Below, one piece after another: positions 51,260-61,239 of a stretch of DNA of 64,000 nt. Every line of letters starts with the position of its first letter. The first letter of the stretch is position 1. The stretch lies in assembly GCF_001581005.1 (NCBI RefSeq), contig NZ_LHZV01000058.1:21912-85911 (forward strand). Reading direction: 5' to 3'. The DNA is from Acetobacter orleanensis (lineage in GTDB: Bacteria; Pseudomonadota; Alphaproteobacteria; Acetobacterales; Acetobacteraceae). The notes beneath the pieces are model-generated. The model worked only from the letters and a program-made list of their open reading frames with translations, was not told the DNA's origin and did no database searches. Both the position numbers and the translations under genes were made by a program.

Positions 51260-53902
51260 ATGACGCGTTATTCTCCCGAGGGTGCCTCTCCCGCCATGGC
51301 GCAATGGTTTGCGCTAAAGGCCGAAAATCCTGAAGCCCTGCTGTTTTTCCGCATGGGCGATTTTTACGAGCTGTTTTTTGATGACGCCACGGCAGCGGCG
51401 GCGGCGCTGGATATTGCGCTCACAGCGCGCGGCAGCCACGCGGGAGACCCTATCCCCATGTGTGGCGTGCCGGTGGCGGCAGCATCCGCTTATCTGGCCC
51501 GGCTGATCCGCCGGGGGTTTCGCGTGGCCGTGGCGGAGCAGACCGAAGCGCCGCGCAAAGGCAAAGGGGCAGCCAAAGGGCCACTCTCACGCGCCGTGGT
51601 GCGGGTGGTCACACCGGGCACGCTGACGGAAGACGAATTGCTGGAGCCGGGGCGCTCTAACCTGCTGCTCGCTCTGGCGGAGCAGGCAGGGAGTGGGCGG
51701 GGCCGAAAAAGCAAAACGACTGAACCGGAAAGCATGATCGGGGCCGCGTGGATTGATGTCTCCACGGGCCTGTTTGAAACCGCGACGGTTCCCTCAACCT
51801 CCCTGTCGGCCTTGCTCGGGCGGCTGGACCCTGCGGAAATTCTTGCTCCGTCTAGCATGGTGTTGGGTGAGCACGACTCCGCCCGTGCGCCGGAAGTCCT
51901 TTTCCCGACGGTCGAGACAGCCCGCCAGCGTCTGGCCGCCGCCTTTGATGTCGCCAGCGTGGATGCGTTTGGCACCTTTACGGATGAGGAAGCTGTCGCG
52001 GCCTCGGTCGCGGTTGAATATGTGCAGCGCAGTCAGGCCGGAAAACTGCCCCGCCTTGCGCACCCTAGCCCGCAGATGGAAGGCGGTATTCTGGGGATAG
52101 ACCCGGCAACCCGCGCCAGTCTGGATATTCTGCGCGCGCGGGATGGCGGGACCGAACACACGTTATTTTCCGCCATGAACCAGACAGTCACCTCCGCCGG
52201 GGCGCGGATGGTGGCGGAATGGCTGGCGGCCCCGCTGACGGACCCGGCCCGGATTGCCGCCCGGCAGGATGGCTGGTGCTGGCTGCGCGACTCGCCGGGG
52301 TGCAGTGCTACTCTGCGTGAGGCACTCAAACGCGCGCCGGATATTGCCCGGGCCTTGGGGCGTCTCTCCCTCGGGCGTGGCCAGCCGCGTGACCTCGCTG
52401 CGGTGCGGGATGGCCTACATGCGGCGCGGGCGGCGGCGGCGGCGCTGGAGCAAGGGCAAAACGCGCTTCCGCCTTATCTGGCCCGTGCGGCCGCCAGTCT
52501 TGGGGCCGCGCCGGAACTGGAAGCGGAACTGGTGCGCGCCGTGGCGGAAGATCTGCCCGCCCGGCTGGATGATGGTGGGGTAATCGCCGCCGGATATGAT
52601 GGGGAATTGGATGGCTACCGGAGCCTGCGGGATAATTCCCGGCGGGTCGTGGCCGGTTTGCAGACGGATTATGCCAGCCGATTCGGGATAGCGAGCCTCA
52701 AGATCAAACATCACGCGCAGCTTGGCTATGTGATTGAGGTGCCGGTTGCGGCCAGCGCACGGATCAAGGAGCGGGATGATCTGATGTTCCGGCAAGGCAC
52801 GGCCAGCAATGCCCGCTTTTCAACAGAAGAACTGTCTTCGCTGGATGCCCGGATAGCCGAGGCCGCCGAGCGCGCCGCCACGCGCGAAAAAGCGGTGTTT
52901 GCTGCGCTGGTGGACCGTATTCTGGAGGAGGAGACGCTCCCGGTTCTGGCGCGGGCTCTGGCTGTTCTGGACGTTCTGCAATCCTGCGCGCTGCTGGCGG
53001 CTGGCGGAAGTTGGTGCCGCCCTGTGGTGACGGATGATACCGCATTTGTGCTGGAAGGTTGCCGCCACCCGGTGGTGGAAGCGGCACTCCCCAAGGGTAC
53101 ACGCTTTACGCCTAACGGGTGTGATCTCTCCGCAAACCGGCGTGTCATGTTGCTGACCGGGCCGAACATGGCCGGTAAATCGACTTTCCTGCGGCAGACC
53201 GCACTGGCTGTGCTGCTGGCTCAAGGCGGGTTCCCTGTTTCGGCCGACAAAGCGCATATCGGTATTGTAGATCAGCTTTTTTCCCGTGTGGGTGCTTCGG
53301 ATGATCTGGCGCGGGGGCGCTCCACCTTTATGGTGGAAATGACGGAAACCGCTGCCATCCTTAATCAGGCTGGCCCGCGCTCTTTAGTGGTGGTGGATGA
53401 AATCGGGCGTGGCACGGCTACGCTGGATGGTCTGGCGATCGCTTGGGCGGTGCTGGAGGCTTTGCATTCAACGGTGCGCTGCCGTGCAATTTTTGCAACG
53501 CACTTCCATGAATTGGCCGGACTTGTAGACACACTGCCGCGCCTTTCCCCACACACTATGGCGGTGCGGGAATGGCGGGGCCAGATTGTCTTTTTGCATG
53601 AAGTACTGGCCGGTTCCGCCAAAAAGAGCTGGGGTGTGCATGTGGCCAAGCTGGCCGGGGTGCCCCCTTCAGTCGTGGATCGGGCCGGGCGTTTACTGCG
53701 GGAGTTGGAGCGGGATCACGCAACCGGACCCAAGCCTCTGCCCCTGTTCGACACGCAGAAGATATTACCGCAAGAAGACGAAAATACGATAAGAAAGCGA
53801 CTGTTAGAGGTAGACCCGGATACACTGACACCACGTGCGGCGCTGGACATCCTGTATGAGCTCCATAAGGACGCCGTGCGGGAAGAGGGATGCCCGGCGT
53901 AG
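51260..53902 (+). CDS. mutS: DNA mismatch repair protein MutS
   Basis: 880 residues. The N-terminal mismatch-binding domain has 'PEALLFFRMGDFYELFFDDATAAAAALDIALTARG'; a connector and lever region follow ('GGILGIDPATRASLDILRARDGGTEHTLFSAMNQTVTSAGARM', clamp 'GYVIEVPVAAS'), and the C-terminal ATPase has Walker A 'LLTGPNMAGKSTFLRQTALAVLLAQGG', 'SRVGASDDLARGRSTFMVEMTETAAIL', 'VVDEIGRGTATLDGLAIAWAV' and 'FATHFHELAGL'. The end overlaps the start of glnD by 13 bases. Only 46 bases separate it from the TPR gene. Confidence 0.97.
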   Translation: MTRYSPEGASPAMAQWFALKAENPEALLFFRMGDFYELFFDDATAAAAALDIALTARGSHAGDPIPMCGVPVAAASAYLARLIRRGFRVAVAEQTEAPRKGKGAAKGPLSRAVVRVVTPGTLTEDELLEPGRSNLLLALAEQAGSGRGRKSKTTEPESMIGAAWIDVSTGLFETATVPSTSLSALLGRLDPAEILAPSSMVLGEHDSARAPEVLFPTVETARQRLAAAFDVASVDAFGTFTDEEAVAASVAVEYVQRSQAGKLPRLAHPSPQMEGGILGIDPATRASLDILRARDGGTEHTLFSAMNQTVTSAGARMVAEWLAAPLTDPARIAARQDGWCWLRDSPGCSATLREALKRAPDIARALGRLSLGRGQPRDLAAVRDGLHAARAAAAALEQGQNALPPYLARAAASLGAAPELEAELVRAVAEDLPARLDDGGVIAAGYDGELDGYRSLRDNSRRVVAGLQTDYASRFGIASLKIKHHAQLGYVIEVPVAASARIKERDDLMFRQGTASNARFSTEELSSLDARIAEAAERAATREKAVFAALVDRILEEETLPVLARALAVLDVLQSCALLAAGGSWCRPVVTDDTAFVLEGCRHPVVEAALPKGTRFTPNGCDLSANRRVMLLTGPNMAGKSTFLRQTALAVLLAQGGFPVSADKAHIGIVDQLFSRVGASDDLARGRSTFMVEMTETAAILNQAGPRSLVVVDEIGRGTATLDGLAIAWAVLEALHSTVRCRAIFATHFHELAGLVDTLPRLSPHTMAVREWRGQIVFLHEVLAGSAKKSWGVHVAKLAGVPPSVVDRAGRLLRELERDHATGPKPLPLFDTQKILPQEDENTIRKRLLEVDPDTLTPRAALDILYELHKDAVREEGCPA

Positions 53903-56900
53903 AGTTAAAACCGGGTCCCTTATCAGACGGCCCTCAGGAGCAGATTCCGACCGCAATGTCGACTTCCACCGCACACGCTGCCTCCGGGCAGCCCGACGTT
54001 TCCGCCCTTGCATCTCTCACACCTGAGGGGCTTGCTGCCTGCCTTGCGCGGGAGTTGAGGGACGCCACACCGGAAAACGCCACCATCCCGGAACGGGATC
54101 AAGCCGTGGCCATCTTCCGCCGCCACCTTGGCCGGTATCAAGCGGACGTGCGCGGCCAGTTTGAAAAGCATGTGCTCAAAGGTGCGAAGGCGGCCAAGCA
54201 GATTGCGGCCTTCACGGATGTCATGCTGCGCGGCATTGTGGATCTTGCCCTGCGCGCAACAGGCCCGGCGGACGAGCTCGGGCAGAGCGGCGAGGGCGCC
54301 CCGTCTGCCGCAGGGCGGCTTGTTGTGGCGGCTACGGGCGGTTACGGGCGCGGCCTGTTGGCCCCCTTCAGCGATATTGACCTGCTGTTTCTGACTGAGG
54401 AAGACAACGTCCAGAGCGCGCACCAACTGGTGGAATATGTGCTCTATTTTCTGTGGGATCTTGGCCTGAAAGTCGGCCACGCGACCCGCACCATCAATGA
54501 ATGTATTGAAGAAGCGGGGCGGGACACAACAGTCCGTACTGCTCTGCTGGATGCCCGTCTGCTGGCTGGGGATGCGGCGCTGTTTGCCATGTTCGAGGCC
54601 CGCTACATTGTGGCTTGTGTGGAAGCCGGAGCGCCCGGCTTCATTCAGGATAAACGGCGTGAGCGGCTAGAGCGGCACCGGCGGTTTGGGGATAGTCCCT
54701 ATCTGGTCGAGCCCAATATCAAGGAAGGGCGCGGCGGCCTGCGGGATTTGCAGACGCTGTACTGGATGTGCCGCAATACCTTTGGCACCCGCCACGTCAT
54801 GGACCTGCTGGCCCCGGAATTTATCTGGATGGGCCTGCTGACAGAGCAGGAGGCCGCCCGTGCACGCCGGTCATGGGACTTTCTGTGGACGGTGCGGCTG
54901 CACCTCCATTACGTCGCGGGCCGCGCGGAAGAGCGGCTAACGTTTGATATGCAGCCCGTTATCGGCGCGCGTATGGGCTATACACGCCATGGCCGTCAGA
55001 ACGGGGTGGAACGCTTTATGCGGCACTACTTCCTGACAGCGCGTGAGGTTATGCGCCTGACGCACGTGCTGGAACCCGCCGTGCTGCGGCAGGCACAGGG
55101 GCCAGCCGCCACAGCCGCCAAGCCGGATGAGGCCATGCGGGAAGCCGGGTTTACGCTGGTTGATGGGCAGATTTTGCCTGAACGGGGCATTTCGTTTGAT
55201 CAGGAACCCATCAAAATGATGCAGTTGCTGGACTGGGCGCGTGTCCGCCGCCGTCCGCTGCATCCGCTGGGGCGGCATCAGCTTATCCGGTGGGAACGTC
55301 GGGCCATGGCCCTGCGGGATGACCCGGAAGCCGCGCGTATTTTTCTTGATCTGCTCTGTGGCGAAACAGAAACACAAGATACGCCGCCGCGCCGCCGCCG
55401 CGAGACGAACGGCACGTCCGGGGATGAAGCCGCCGCGCCGCTGTTGCGTGACGCAACGTATGAGCAGCAGACGCCTCCCAGCCATGCGCACTGGTTACAC
55501 ATCCTGAACGAGACAGGTATTTTCGGACGGCTCATCCCTGACTGGGCGCGGATTGTCGGGCAGATGCAGTTTGATACCTATCATGTGTTCACAGTGGATG
55601 AGCACACGATAGAAGCCATCCGTATTATGGATGAGGTCGCATCCGGCCGTATGGCGGATGAAATTCCGGTGGCGTACGAACTCGTTAAAGGTCTGCATTC
55701 CCGTCGGGCACTGTATATGGCTGTGCTGCTGCACGATATTGCCAAAGGGCGCGGGGGAGATCATTCCGAAATCGGCTCCGAAATTGCCGCTGATCTTTGC
55801 CCAAGACTGGGGATGTCGGGGGAGGAGACGGAAACCGTTTCATGGCTGGTGCTGCATCATCTCCTGCTAAGCCATACGGCCTTCCAGCGCGATATTGATG
55901 ACCCCAAAACTATTCTGGACGTCGCCGACATCGTCCAGTCCCCCGAGCGCCTGCGCCTGCTGCTGCTGCTGACCATTGTGGATATGCGCGCCGTCAGTTC
56001 CCGAGTGTGGAATGCTTGGAAAGCGACTCTGCTGCGTGAGTTGTATGTGCGCGTGGCGGAAGTGCTGGCGGGTGGTCTGGCGACAACCGAGCGCGACGTA
56101 CGTGTGCGTCATGCCAAAGAAATCACGACGGATATTCTGGCGGAGGATGGCGTTTCTCCGCAGGATATCGATCGTTTTCTGAGTCTGGGCTACGCGGGGT
56201 ACTGGCTGTCCTTTGACCATGAGACCCATAAGCGGCACGCCCGCCTGATCCGCGATGCGGATGCGCGGGATGCTCCGCTGACGGTGGAAGTCCTGCCGCT
56301 GCCAGCGCGTGGCGTGACGGAAGTGACAGTCTATACCGTGGACGTACCGGGCCTGTTTTCCAAAATTGCGGGGGCTCTTGCGCTGGCCGGTGCGTCCATT
56401 GTTGACGCCCGGATTCACACCATGATGCACGGCATGGCGCTGGATACCTTCTGGATTCAGGACACGGCAGGCAGCGCGTATGAAGAAACACACCGTCTGG
56501 CGCGGCTCTGCTCCCTGATCGAGCAGGCGCTAAGCGGGCAGATTGATATTGGCGCGGAAATTACGCAGGCCGGTTTCGGGCATATGCCCATGCGGATGCG
56601 CGCCATTCATGTGCCGCCGCGTGTGGTGATTGATAATGGCGTGTCCAATACCTACACGGTTATTGAGGTCAACGGACGTGACCGGCCCGGCCTGCTGCAT
56701 GACGTGACAGCCGCCATGAGTGAGGAAAATCTTCAGATTGCCTCAGCCCATATCACGACGTACGGGGTGCGGGCCGTGGACGTGTTTTATGTAAAGGACC
56801 TTTTCGGTCTAAAAATCACCGATAAAAAGCGTCTGGAAGAAATCCGCGAACATCTGCTGAAAGGCATGAAAGAGGCCGAGGCCGAAGCCAAGGCCGCGGT

Positions 56901-56922
56901 GGACGCCCGCATTTCGGCCTGA
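53890..56922 (+). CDS. glnD: [Protein-PII] uridylyltransferase GlnD
   Basis: 1010 residues. GlnD modifies PII with UMP when nitrogen is scarce. Its nucleotidyltransferase has 'VVAATGGYGRGLLAPFSDIDLLFLTEED'; the middle has 'EFIWMGLLTEQEAARARRSWDFLWTVRLHLHYVAGRAEERLTFDMQPVIGARMGYT'; the HD hydrolase has 'MAVLLHDIAKGRGGDHSEIGSEIAADLCPRLGMSGEETETVSWLVLHHLLLSHTAFQRD'; and two C-terminal ACT domains sense glutamine ('TEVTVYTVDVPGLFSKIAGALALAGASIVDARI' and 'NTYTVIEVNGRDRPGLLHDVTAAMSEENLQIASAHITTYG'). The start overlaps mutS; ATG 53956 is the other candidate. The mutS-glnD pairing is common in alphaproteobacteria. Confidence 0.96.
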   Translation: MPGVELKPGPLSDGPQEQIPTAMSTSTAHAASGQPDVSALASLTPEGLAACLARELRDATPENATIPERDQAVAIFRRHLGRYQADVRGQFEKHVLKGAKAAKQIAAFTDVMLRGIVDLALRATGPADELGQSGEGAPSAAGRLVVAATGGYGRGLLAPFSDIDLLFLTEEDNVQSAHQLVEYVLYFLWDLGLKVGHATRTINECIEEAGRDTTVRTALLDARLLAGDAALFAMFEARYIVACVEAGAPGFIQDKRRERLERHRRFGDSPYLVEPNIKEGRGGLRDLQTLYWMCRNTFGTRHVMDLLAPEFIWMGLLTEQEAARARRSWDFLWTVRLHLHYVAGRAEERLTFDMQPVIGARMGYTRHGRQNGVERFMRHYFLTAREVMRLTHVLEPAVLRQAQGPAATAAKPDEAMREAGFTLVDGQILPERGISFDQEPIKMMQLLDWARVRRRPLHPLGRHQLIRWERRAMALRDDPEAARIFLDLLCGETETQDTPPRRRRETNGTSGDEAAAPLLRDATYEQQTPPSHAHWLHILNETGIFGRLIPDWARIVGQMQFDTYHVFTVDEHTIEAIRIMDEVASGRMADEIPVAYELVKGLHSRRALYMAVLLHDIAKGRGGDHSEIGSEIAADLCPRLGMSGEETETVSWLVLHHLLLSHTAFQRDIDDPKTILDVADIVQSPERLRLLLLLTIVDMRAVSSRVWNAWKATLLRELYVRVAEVLAGGLATTERDVRVRHAKEITTDILAEDGVSPQDIDRFLSLGYAGYWLSFDHETHKRHARLIRDADARDAPLTVEVLPLPARGVTEVTVYTVDVPGLFSKIAGALALAGASIVDARIHTMMHGMALDTFWIQDTAGSAYEETHRLARLCSLIEQALSGQIDIGAEITQAGFGHMPMRMRAIHVPPRVVIDNGVSNTYTVIEVNGRDRPGLLHDVTAAMSEENLQIASAHITTYGVRAVDVFYVKDLFGLKITDKKRLEEIREHLLKGMKEAEAEAKAAVDARISA

Positions 56923-57042
56923 CACCGGAATGCGGAAGCCTGCCGCATCTGTCTGGGCGCGTCAGATCGGGGTCGGCCGGCCGACCGTCTATCACGGGAT
57001 GACGCAGTTGGGCACCGCGCAATTCGCAACATCGGCTGTGTC

Positions 57043-57822
57043 ATGACACCAAACGATCCGATGATTCTGAGCGAGCGAGAGAAAGAGGCGCTGCGTCTGC
57101 TTCTGGTCGGGCATGACGCGAAATCCGTCGCCGGGACGCTCGGGCTGTCTGTGCACACAATCAATGACCGTCTACGCGATGCGCGGCGCAAGCTGGGCGT
57201 TTCGAGTAGCCGTGAAGCCGCCCGGCGTCTTGCCGCGATGGAGGGGGAGCCCCCCAATTTTTTTGGCACCAAGGAAATTGGGGGTGTCGAAGCAGCGTCT
57301 TCGGTGGATAGGGCCAGAGAGCCAGCATTGCCGCGATCATCGGGGCATCGCATGGCGTGGCTTACCGGAGGAATGCTGATCATGTCTCTTATCATCGCGG
57401 CCGCGGCGCTCCTGACCATCAAGGGGCATGACGGCGCTCAGATTTCCGCTCAAAATGTTTCGGCAAACATTGTCCGTCCCGCCGAGACAGTGGCCTCGGT
57501 GGATGCCCGCAAATGGGTCGAACTGCTTGATGGCGGACAGTGGGCCGCAAGCTGGAACGCCGCAGGCACGATGTTCAAGGCCAAGGTCACTCTGGAGCAG
57601 TGGGTCACTATGATCCAGTCTGTGCGACATCCCTTGGGACGCCCGGTATCACGCGTTGTCCAGAGCGCGATGCAGACAAAAACGCTGCCGGGCGCGCCAG
57701 CGGGGGAGTATCAGATCATTCAGTTTCAGACGCGCTTTGCCAACAAACCTGATGCGGTGGAAACGGTCGTGCTTTCTCGTGAACAGGACCATTGGCGTGT
57801 CAGCGGATATTTTATCCGCTGA
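57043..57822 (+). CDS. LuxR-type HTH protein with membrane anchor and DUF4019 domain
   Basis: 259 residues with three parts. Residues about 7-70 are a LuxR/GerE helix-turn-helix: 'LSEREKEALRLLLVGHDAKSVAGTLGLSVHTINDRLRDARRKLGVSSSREAARRLAA'. Residues about 105-127 are a membrane helix, 'MAWLTGGMLIMSLIIAAAALLTI'. The outer C-terminal domain is DUF4019-like: 'ARKWVELLDGGQWAASWNAAGTMFKAKVTLEQWVTMIQSVRHPLGRPVSRV', 'LPGAPAGEYQIIQFQTRFANKPDAVETVVLSREQDHWRVSGYFIR'. The order suggests a transcription factor kept at the membrane by a periplasmic domain. Position between glnD and the Nudix gene gives no target. Confidence 0.8.
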   Translation: MTPNDPMILSEREKEALRLLLVGHDAKSVAGTLGLSVHTINDRLRDARRKLGVSSSREAARRLAAMEGEPPNFFGTKEIGGVEAASSVDRAREPALPRSSGHRMAWLTGGMLIMSLIIAAAALLTIKGHDGAQISAQNVSANIVRPAETVASVDARKWVELLDGGQWAASWNAAGTMFKAKVTLEQWVTMIQSVRHPLGRPVSRVVQSAMQTKTLPGAPAGEYQIIQFQTRFANKPDAVETVVLSREQDHWRVSGYFIR

Positions 57823-57895
57823 CGTCCGCGCTGTTTATCGTTGTTTGGTGGAAAAGCAGCGCCTTGCCGTCATAGCGTTGCCGCACCAGACGGGG

Positions 57896-58780
57896 TCAGG
57901 CGTTCACAGGTCCGAGGGCTGCTTTATGGCCGGGACTGGCGGCTGAAAGACCGTGGTTGAGGCCGTCCCGCAACTGGCGGCCTTCTGCAGAGTGCGGGTC
58001 AATCAGCCCGTTGCGCAGGAAAAGGTCGATTAGCACGAGATTGACGTTGAACTTGAACGCGTCCGTATCCCGCACCAGCGTGTAGACTTCGCCCAGTGGC
58101 ATCAGGTGGAAAGATTCCACTTCACCATCCGCAGCGATGGGGGTGAAGCTTTCGGGCAGAAATAGATCATAGCAATATAGACAGTCGCGCCGCAGCCCTT
58201 CGGGCCGGTCCAGCGCATAGACAATGCGGCCAACCTGCTGCGCCTGCCGCGCGAGGTCTTGCGGAATACTCGCTTCTTCCGCCGCTTCCTTCAGCAGGGC
58301 GTCCCACGGCGTATGGCCTGCGGGAACACCGCCTGCCACCAGATGGTCCAGCTTGCCGGGGTCCAGCCGCTTGTTGGCGGCTCTGCGGCCTGTCCACAGG
58401 TAAAGTCCGTCAGCCTTCTGCACCAGACCATTCAGATGCACCCCAATGCCGATCAGCCCGAAGAGGGGGAGGGCGCCACGATCAATCTGACCCAGCACAG
58501 GCTGGTCAATATCCGGCATGACATCAAACAATTCGTGGTGAGAACGATAGAGGCCATCCTGCGCTAGGTCTTCCCCCAATGACTCCAGATCAGCCGGGTT
58601 AGGCAGGCTGAAACCCTGCGTGCGGGACCCAAGGCCCCGCTGTTTCAGTGCTTCCGCCAGTTCTGGCGCAACCCATCCGGCAGGCATTCCTCCTAGAGAA
58701 AACGGCGCGCGCGCACCGGGAACGATGGCGGTGTTGCAATGCCTGAGATGGCGAAGGAAGGGCGTATCGTCCGACGGCAT
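57896..58780 (-). CDS. DUF4743 and Nudix-domain hydrolase
   Basis: 294 residues. The N-terminal half (DUF4743) has 'LRHLRHCNTAIVPGARAPFSLGGMPAGWVAPELAEALKQRG', and the Nudix half has 'GIGVHLNGLVQKADGLYLWTGRRAANKRLDPGKLDHLVAGGVPAGHTPWDALLKEAAEEASIPQDLA'. The Nudix box is partly atypical: the first conserved Glu is Thr, but the KEAAEEA metal-binding helix remains. This pairing is related to the yeast and bacterial thiamine-diphosphate-type Nudix proteins; the substrate here is not known. Start at ATG 58780, the homologue start; the frame runs further upstream against the ABC gene. Confidence 0.85.
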   Translation of the reverse strand: MPSDDTPFLRHLRHCNTAIVPGARAPFSLGGMPAGWVAPELAEALKQRGLGSRTQGFSLPNPADLESLGEDLAQDGLYRSHHELFDVMPDIDQPVLGQIDRGALPLFGLIGIGVHLNGLVQKADGLYLWTGRRAANKRLDPGKLDHLVAGGVPAGHTPWDALLKEAAEEASIPQDLARQAQQVGRIVYALDRPEGLRRDCLYCYDLFLPESFTPIAADGEVESFHLMPLGEVYTLVRDTDAFKFNVNLVLIDLFLRNGLIDPHSAEGRQLRDGLNHGLSAASPGHKAALGPVNA

Positions 58781-58907
58781 GGGAAATCCTGTCGTGCTTG
58801 AATGAGTCCGTAAACGCACAAGGCGTATGCGTTTATCCGGCGGATGCCGGGGTGAGGCAAGGTGCGGCGGGGTTGCAAAATTATGGAGGCGTGCCACATG
58901 CGGACGT

Positions 58908-60734
58908 ATGTCACCACGCAATCGTTCTTCATCGGGGTCGCTGAAGCAGCCGGCCTCGGTCACACTCTCCCGTCTTCTCCCGTATCTCTGGCCGCGTGAA
59001 AATAGCGGACTGCGGTGGCGCGTCGTGCTGGTGCTGCTGGTGCTGGTCGGGGGAGAACTCGCCACGCTGGCCGTGCCAATGGCCTATAGCCGTGTGGTGG
59101 ACCGCCTCTCTCATCCCGGCAGTCTGGCTATGGCCCCGGTTGCTCTTATTCTGGGGTATGGGCTGGTGCGGCTGGTTTCCGCCGCCCTGACCAACCTGCG
59201 GGATTCCCTGTTCGGCCCTGTCCGGTTTCGGGTGGCGCGGCAGGCGGCGTTTCGCAGTTTTCAGCATATGCACAGGCTCTCGCTCCGGTTCCATCTGGAT
59301 CGCAGGACAGGCGGCGTGACACGCGCCATTGAGCGTGGCACGGAAGGCGTGGAAACCCTGTTACGGATGGGTATGTCCATCTCCCCGACCATTTTGCAGG
59401 CTCTGCTGGTGGTGGTGGTGATCTGGCGGGTGTTTGACTGGCGTTACGTCAGCCTGATGGTGGTGATGATTGCCGCCTATATCGGCTTTACGGTGCTGTT
59501 CACCTCATGGCGGCTGGGGATCCGGCGGCAGATGAATGAGACCAATACCGAGGCAAGCGGCAAGGCGCTGGATAGCCTGCTGAATTATGAAACGGTCAAA
59601 TATTTCGGTAATGAGACCCATGAGGCCACGCGTTATGACAATGCGCAGGCCCGCTATGAGCAGGCGGCCCGGAAGACGCAATATTCTCTCGGTCTGCTCA
59701 ACTTCGGGCAGGCGGCCATTATTGCCGTGGCGCTCACGCTCATCATGCTGCTGGCCGGGCGGGATGTTGAGGCCGGGCGGATTAGTGTTGGTCAGTTTGT
59801 CATGATCAACACCTATCTGCTCCAGCTTTATGGGCCGCTGAACTTTCTGGGCTCTGTCTATTCCGCAATCCGCACGGCCATGGTGGATCTGGAGCATATG
59901 TTCGGCCTGATTGAGGAGCATGTGGAAGTGGCGGACCCGGAACACCCGCTGCCAATTGCAACCCGTCTGGCAGAATCAGCCCCGGCGGAAGTGGAGTTCC
60001 GGGATGTCCGGTTTGGGTATGGGCCCGAGCGTGAAATTCTGCATGGCGTCAGCTTTGTGGCGGCTCCGGGGAAGAAGGTCGCGATTGTCGGCTCCACCGG
60101 AGCCGGGAAGTCCACGATCAGCCGTCTGCTGTTTCGCTTTTATGACGTCTGGGATGGCGCCGTGCTGGTGGATGGGCATGACGTGCGGGATTACCGCCAG
60201 AAGGACCTGCGGGCGGCCATAGGCGTGGTGCCGCAGGATACCGTGCTGTTTAACGAGAGCATTGGCTACAACATCGCCTACGGGCGTTTGGGGGCGACAC
60301 CAGCGGAGGTGGAGCAGGCCGCAAGGCTCGCGCAGATTCATGACTTCATCCAGTCGCTACCCGATGGATACCAGACGCAGGTGGGCGAACGGGGGCTGAA
60401 GCTGTCCGGCGGGGAAAAACAGCGCGTGGCCATTGCCCGAACACTTTTGAAAGACCCCCGCGTTCTTGTGCTTGACGAGGCCACAAGTGCGTTGGACACA
60501 CATACCGAACAGGAGATTCAGGCCGCCCTGAAAGCCGTTTCGGCCTCCCGCACCACATTGGTGATCGCCCATCGTCTGTCCACCATTGTGGATGCTGACG
60601 AAATTCTGGTGATGGGCCACGGGCGTGTGCTGGAACGCGGCACGCATGAGGCTCTTCTGGCTGCTGGTGGCCAATATGCGGCCATGTGGGCCGCGCAGGG
60701 GGCGGAAGGGATTGCAGAACGCATGGTCGGGTAG
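58908..60734 (+). CDS. Atm1-type ABC transporter, half transporter
   Basis: About 608 residues. Six membrane helices (for example 'RVVLVLLVLVGGELATLAVPMAYSRVVDRL' and 'ILQALLVVVVIWRVFDWRYVSLMVVMIAAYIGFTVL') precede a nucleotide-binding domain with Walker A 'AIVGSTGAGKSTISRLLFRFYD', signature 'LSGGEKQRVAIARTLLKDPRVLVLDEATSALD' and 'VIAHRLSTIVDADEILVM'. The TM1 text 'LDSLLNYETVKYFGNETHEATRYDNAQARYEQAARKTQYSLGLLNFGQ' is typical of the Atm1/heavy-metal-tolerance family, which exports glutathione conjugates or a sulfur compound for Fe-S biogenesis. Start is ATG 58908; the frame is open to 58827. Confidence 0.93.
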   Translation: MSPRNRSSSGSLKQPASVTLSRLLPYLWPRENSGLRWRVVLVLLVLVGGELATLAVPMAYSRVVDRLSHPGSLAMAPVALILGYGLVRLVSAALTNLRDSLFGPVRFRVARQAAFRSFQHMHRLSLRFHLDRRTGGVTRAIERGTEGVETLLRMGMSISPTILQALLVVVVIWRVFDWRYVSLMVVMIAAYIGFTVLFTSWRLGIRRQMNETNTEASGKALDSLLNYETVKYFGNETHEATRYDNAQARYEQAARKTQYSLGLLNFGQAAIIAVALTLIMLLAGRDVEAGRISVGQFVMINTYLLQLYGPLNFLGSVYSAIRTAMVDLEHMFGLIEEHVEVADPEHPLPIATRLAESAPAEVEFRDVRFGYGPEREILHGVSFVAAPGKKVAIVGSTGAGKSTISRLLFRFYDVWDGAVLVDGHDVRDYRQKDLRAAIGVVPQDTVLFNESIGYNIAYGRLGATPAEVEQAARLAQIHDFIQSLPDGYQTQVGERGLKLSGGEKQRVAIARTLLKDPRVLVLDEATSALDTHTEQEIQAALKAVSASRTTLVIAHRLSTIVDADEILVMGHGRVLERGTHEALLAAGGQYAAMWAAQGAEGIAERMVG

Positions 60735-60821
60735 GGCGCGCCCTGCCGCCGTTCTGGCGAATCGAATTTGGCACAGGCCGTTCTGCCGGTGCCTGAGCAA
60801 AATGTAAGGAAGACGGAACGC

Positions 60822-61124
60822 ATGACGGACAACGCTGCAAACACACCCGCGGATACGACAGAGAATCAGATGCCGGGCGTGCCGGAAGATCTGGCCCGCT
60901 GCGCTATGGTGATTGAAAGTGCGATAGAACATTTGCTGAAGGAAAATCATCCGCCGCTGGCCGTCGCCTCTGCTTTGCTGGGTGGCTCTCTGGGTTTGCT
61001 GGCCCGCAGCATGGATAAGGACACCATTCTGCATATTCTCGACTCTGCCGCCCACAGCGTGCGTACGGGCGAGATTCATGCGGCAACGCAGGCACAGCCC
61101 GCTCCGGAAAGTGAGAAAGCCTGA
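60822..61124 (+). CDS. Small acidic protein, unknown function
   Basis: 100 residues starting 'MTDNAANTPADTTENQMPGVPEDLARCAMVIESAIEHLLKENHPPLAVASALLGGSLGLLARSMDKDTILHILDSAAHSVRTGEI'. It has an N-terminal disordered part, a helical middle with a moderately hydrophobic stretch, and no recognised family. The ATG at 60822 follows a GGAAGACGGAA; earlier in-frame starts exist. It sits 88 bases after the Atm1-type gene and 115 before rpmB on the same strand. Confidence 0.6.
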   Translation: MTDNAANTPADTTENQMPGVPEDLARCAMVIESAIEHLLKENHPPLAVASALLGGSLGLLARSMDKDTILHILDSAAHSVRTGEIHAATQAQPAPESEKA

Positions 61125-61239
61125 GGTCAACCCTTGACGGAAGGCGCTTGCTCAGCCATAAGCCGCGCCAATCCTGAATGTGGTCGCCGGGCAAATTGTC
61201 TCGGCCCTCTGTTTGATACCTAAAGACAAGGATGAGACA

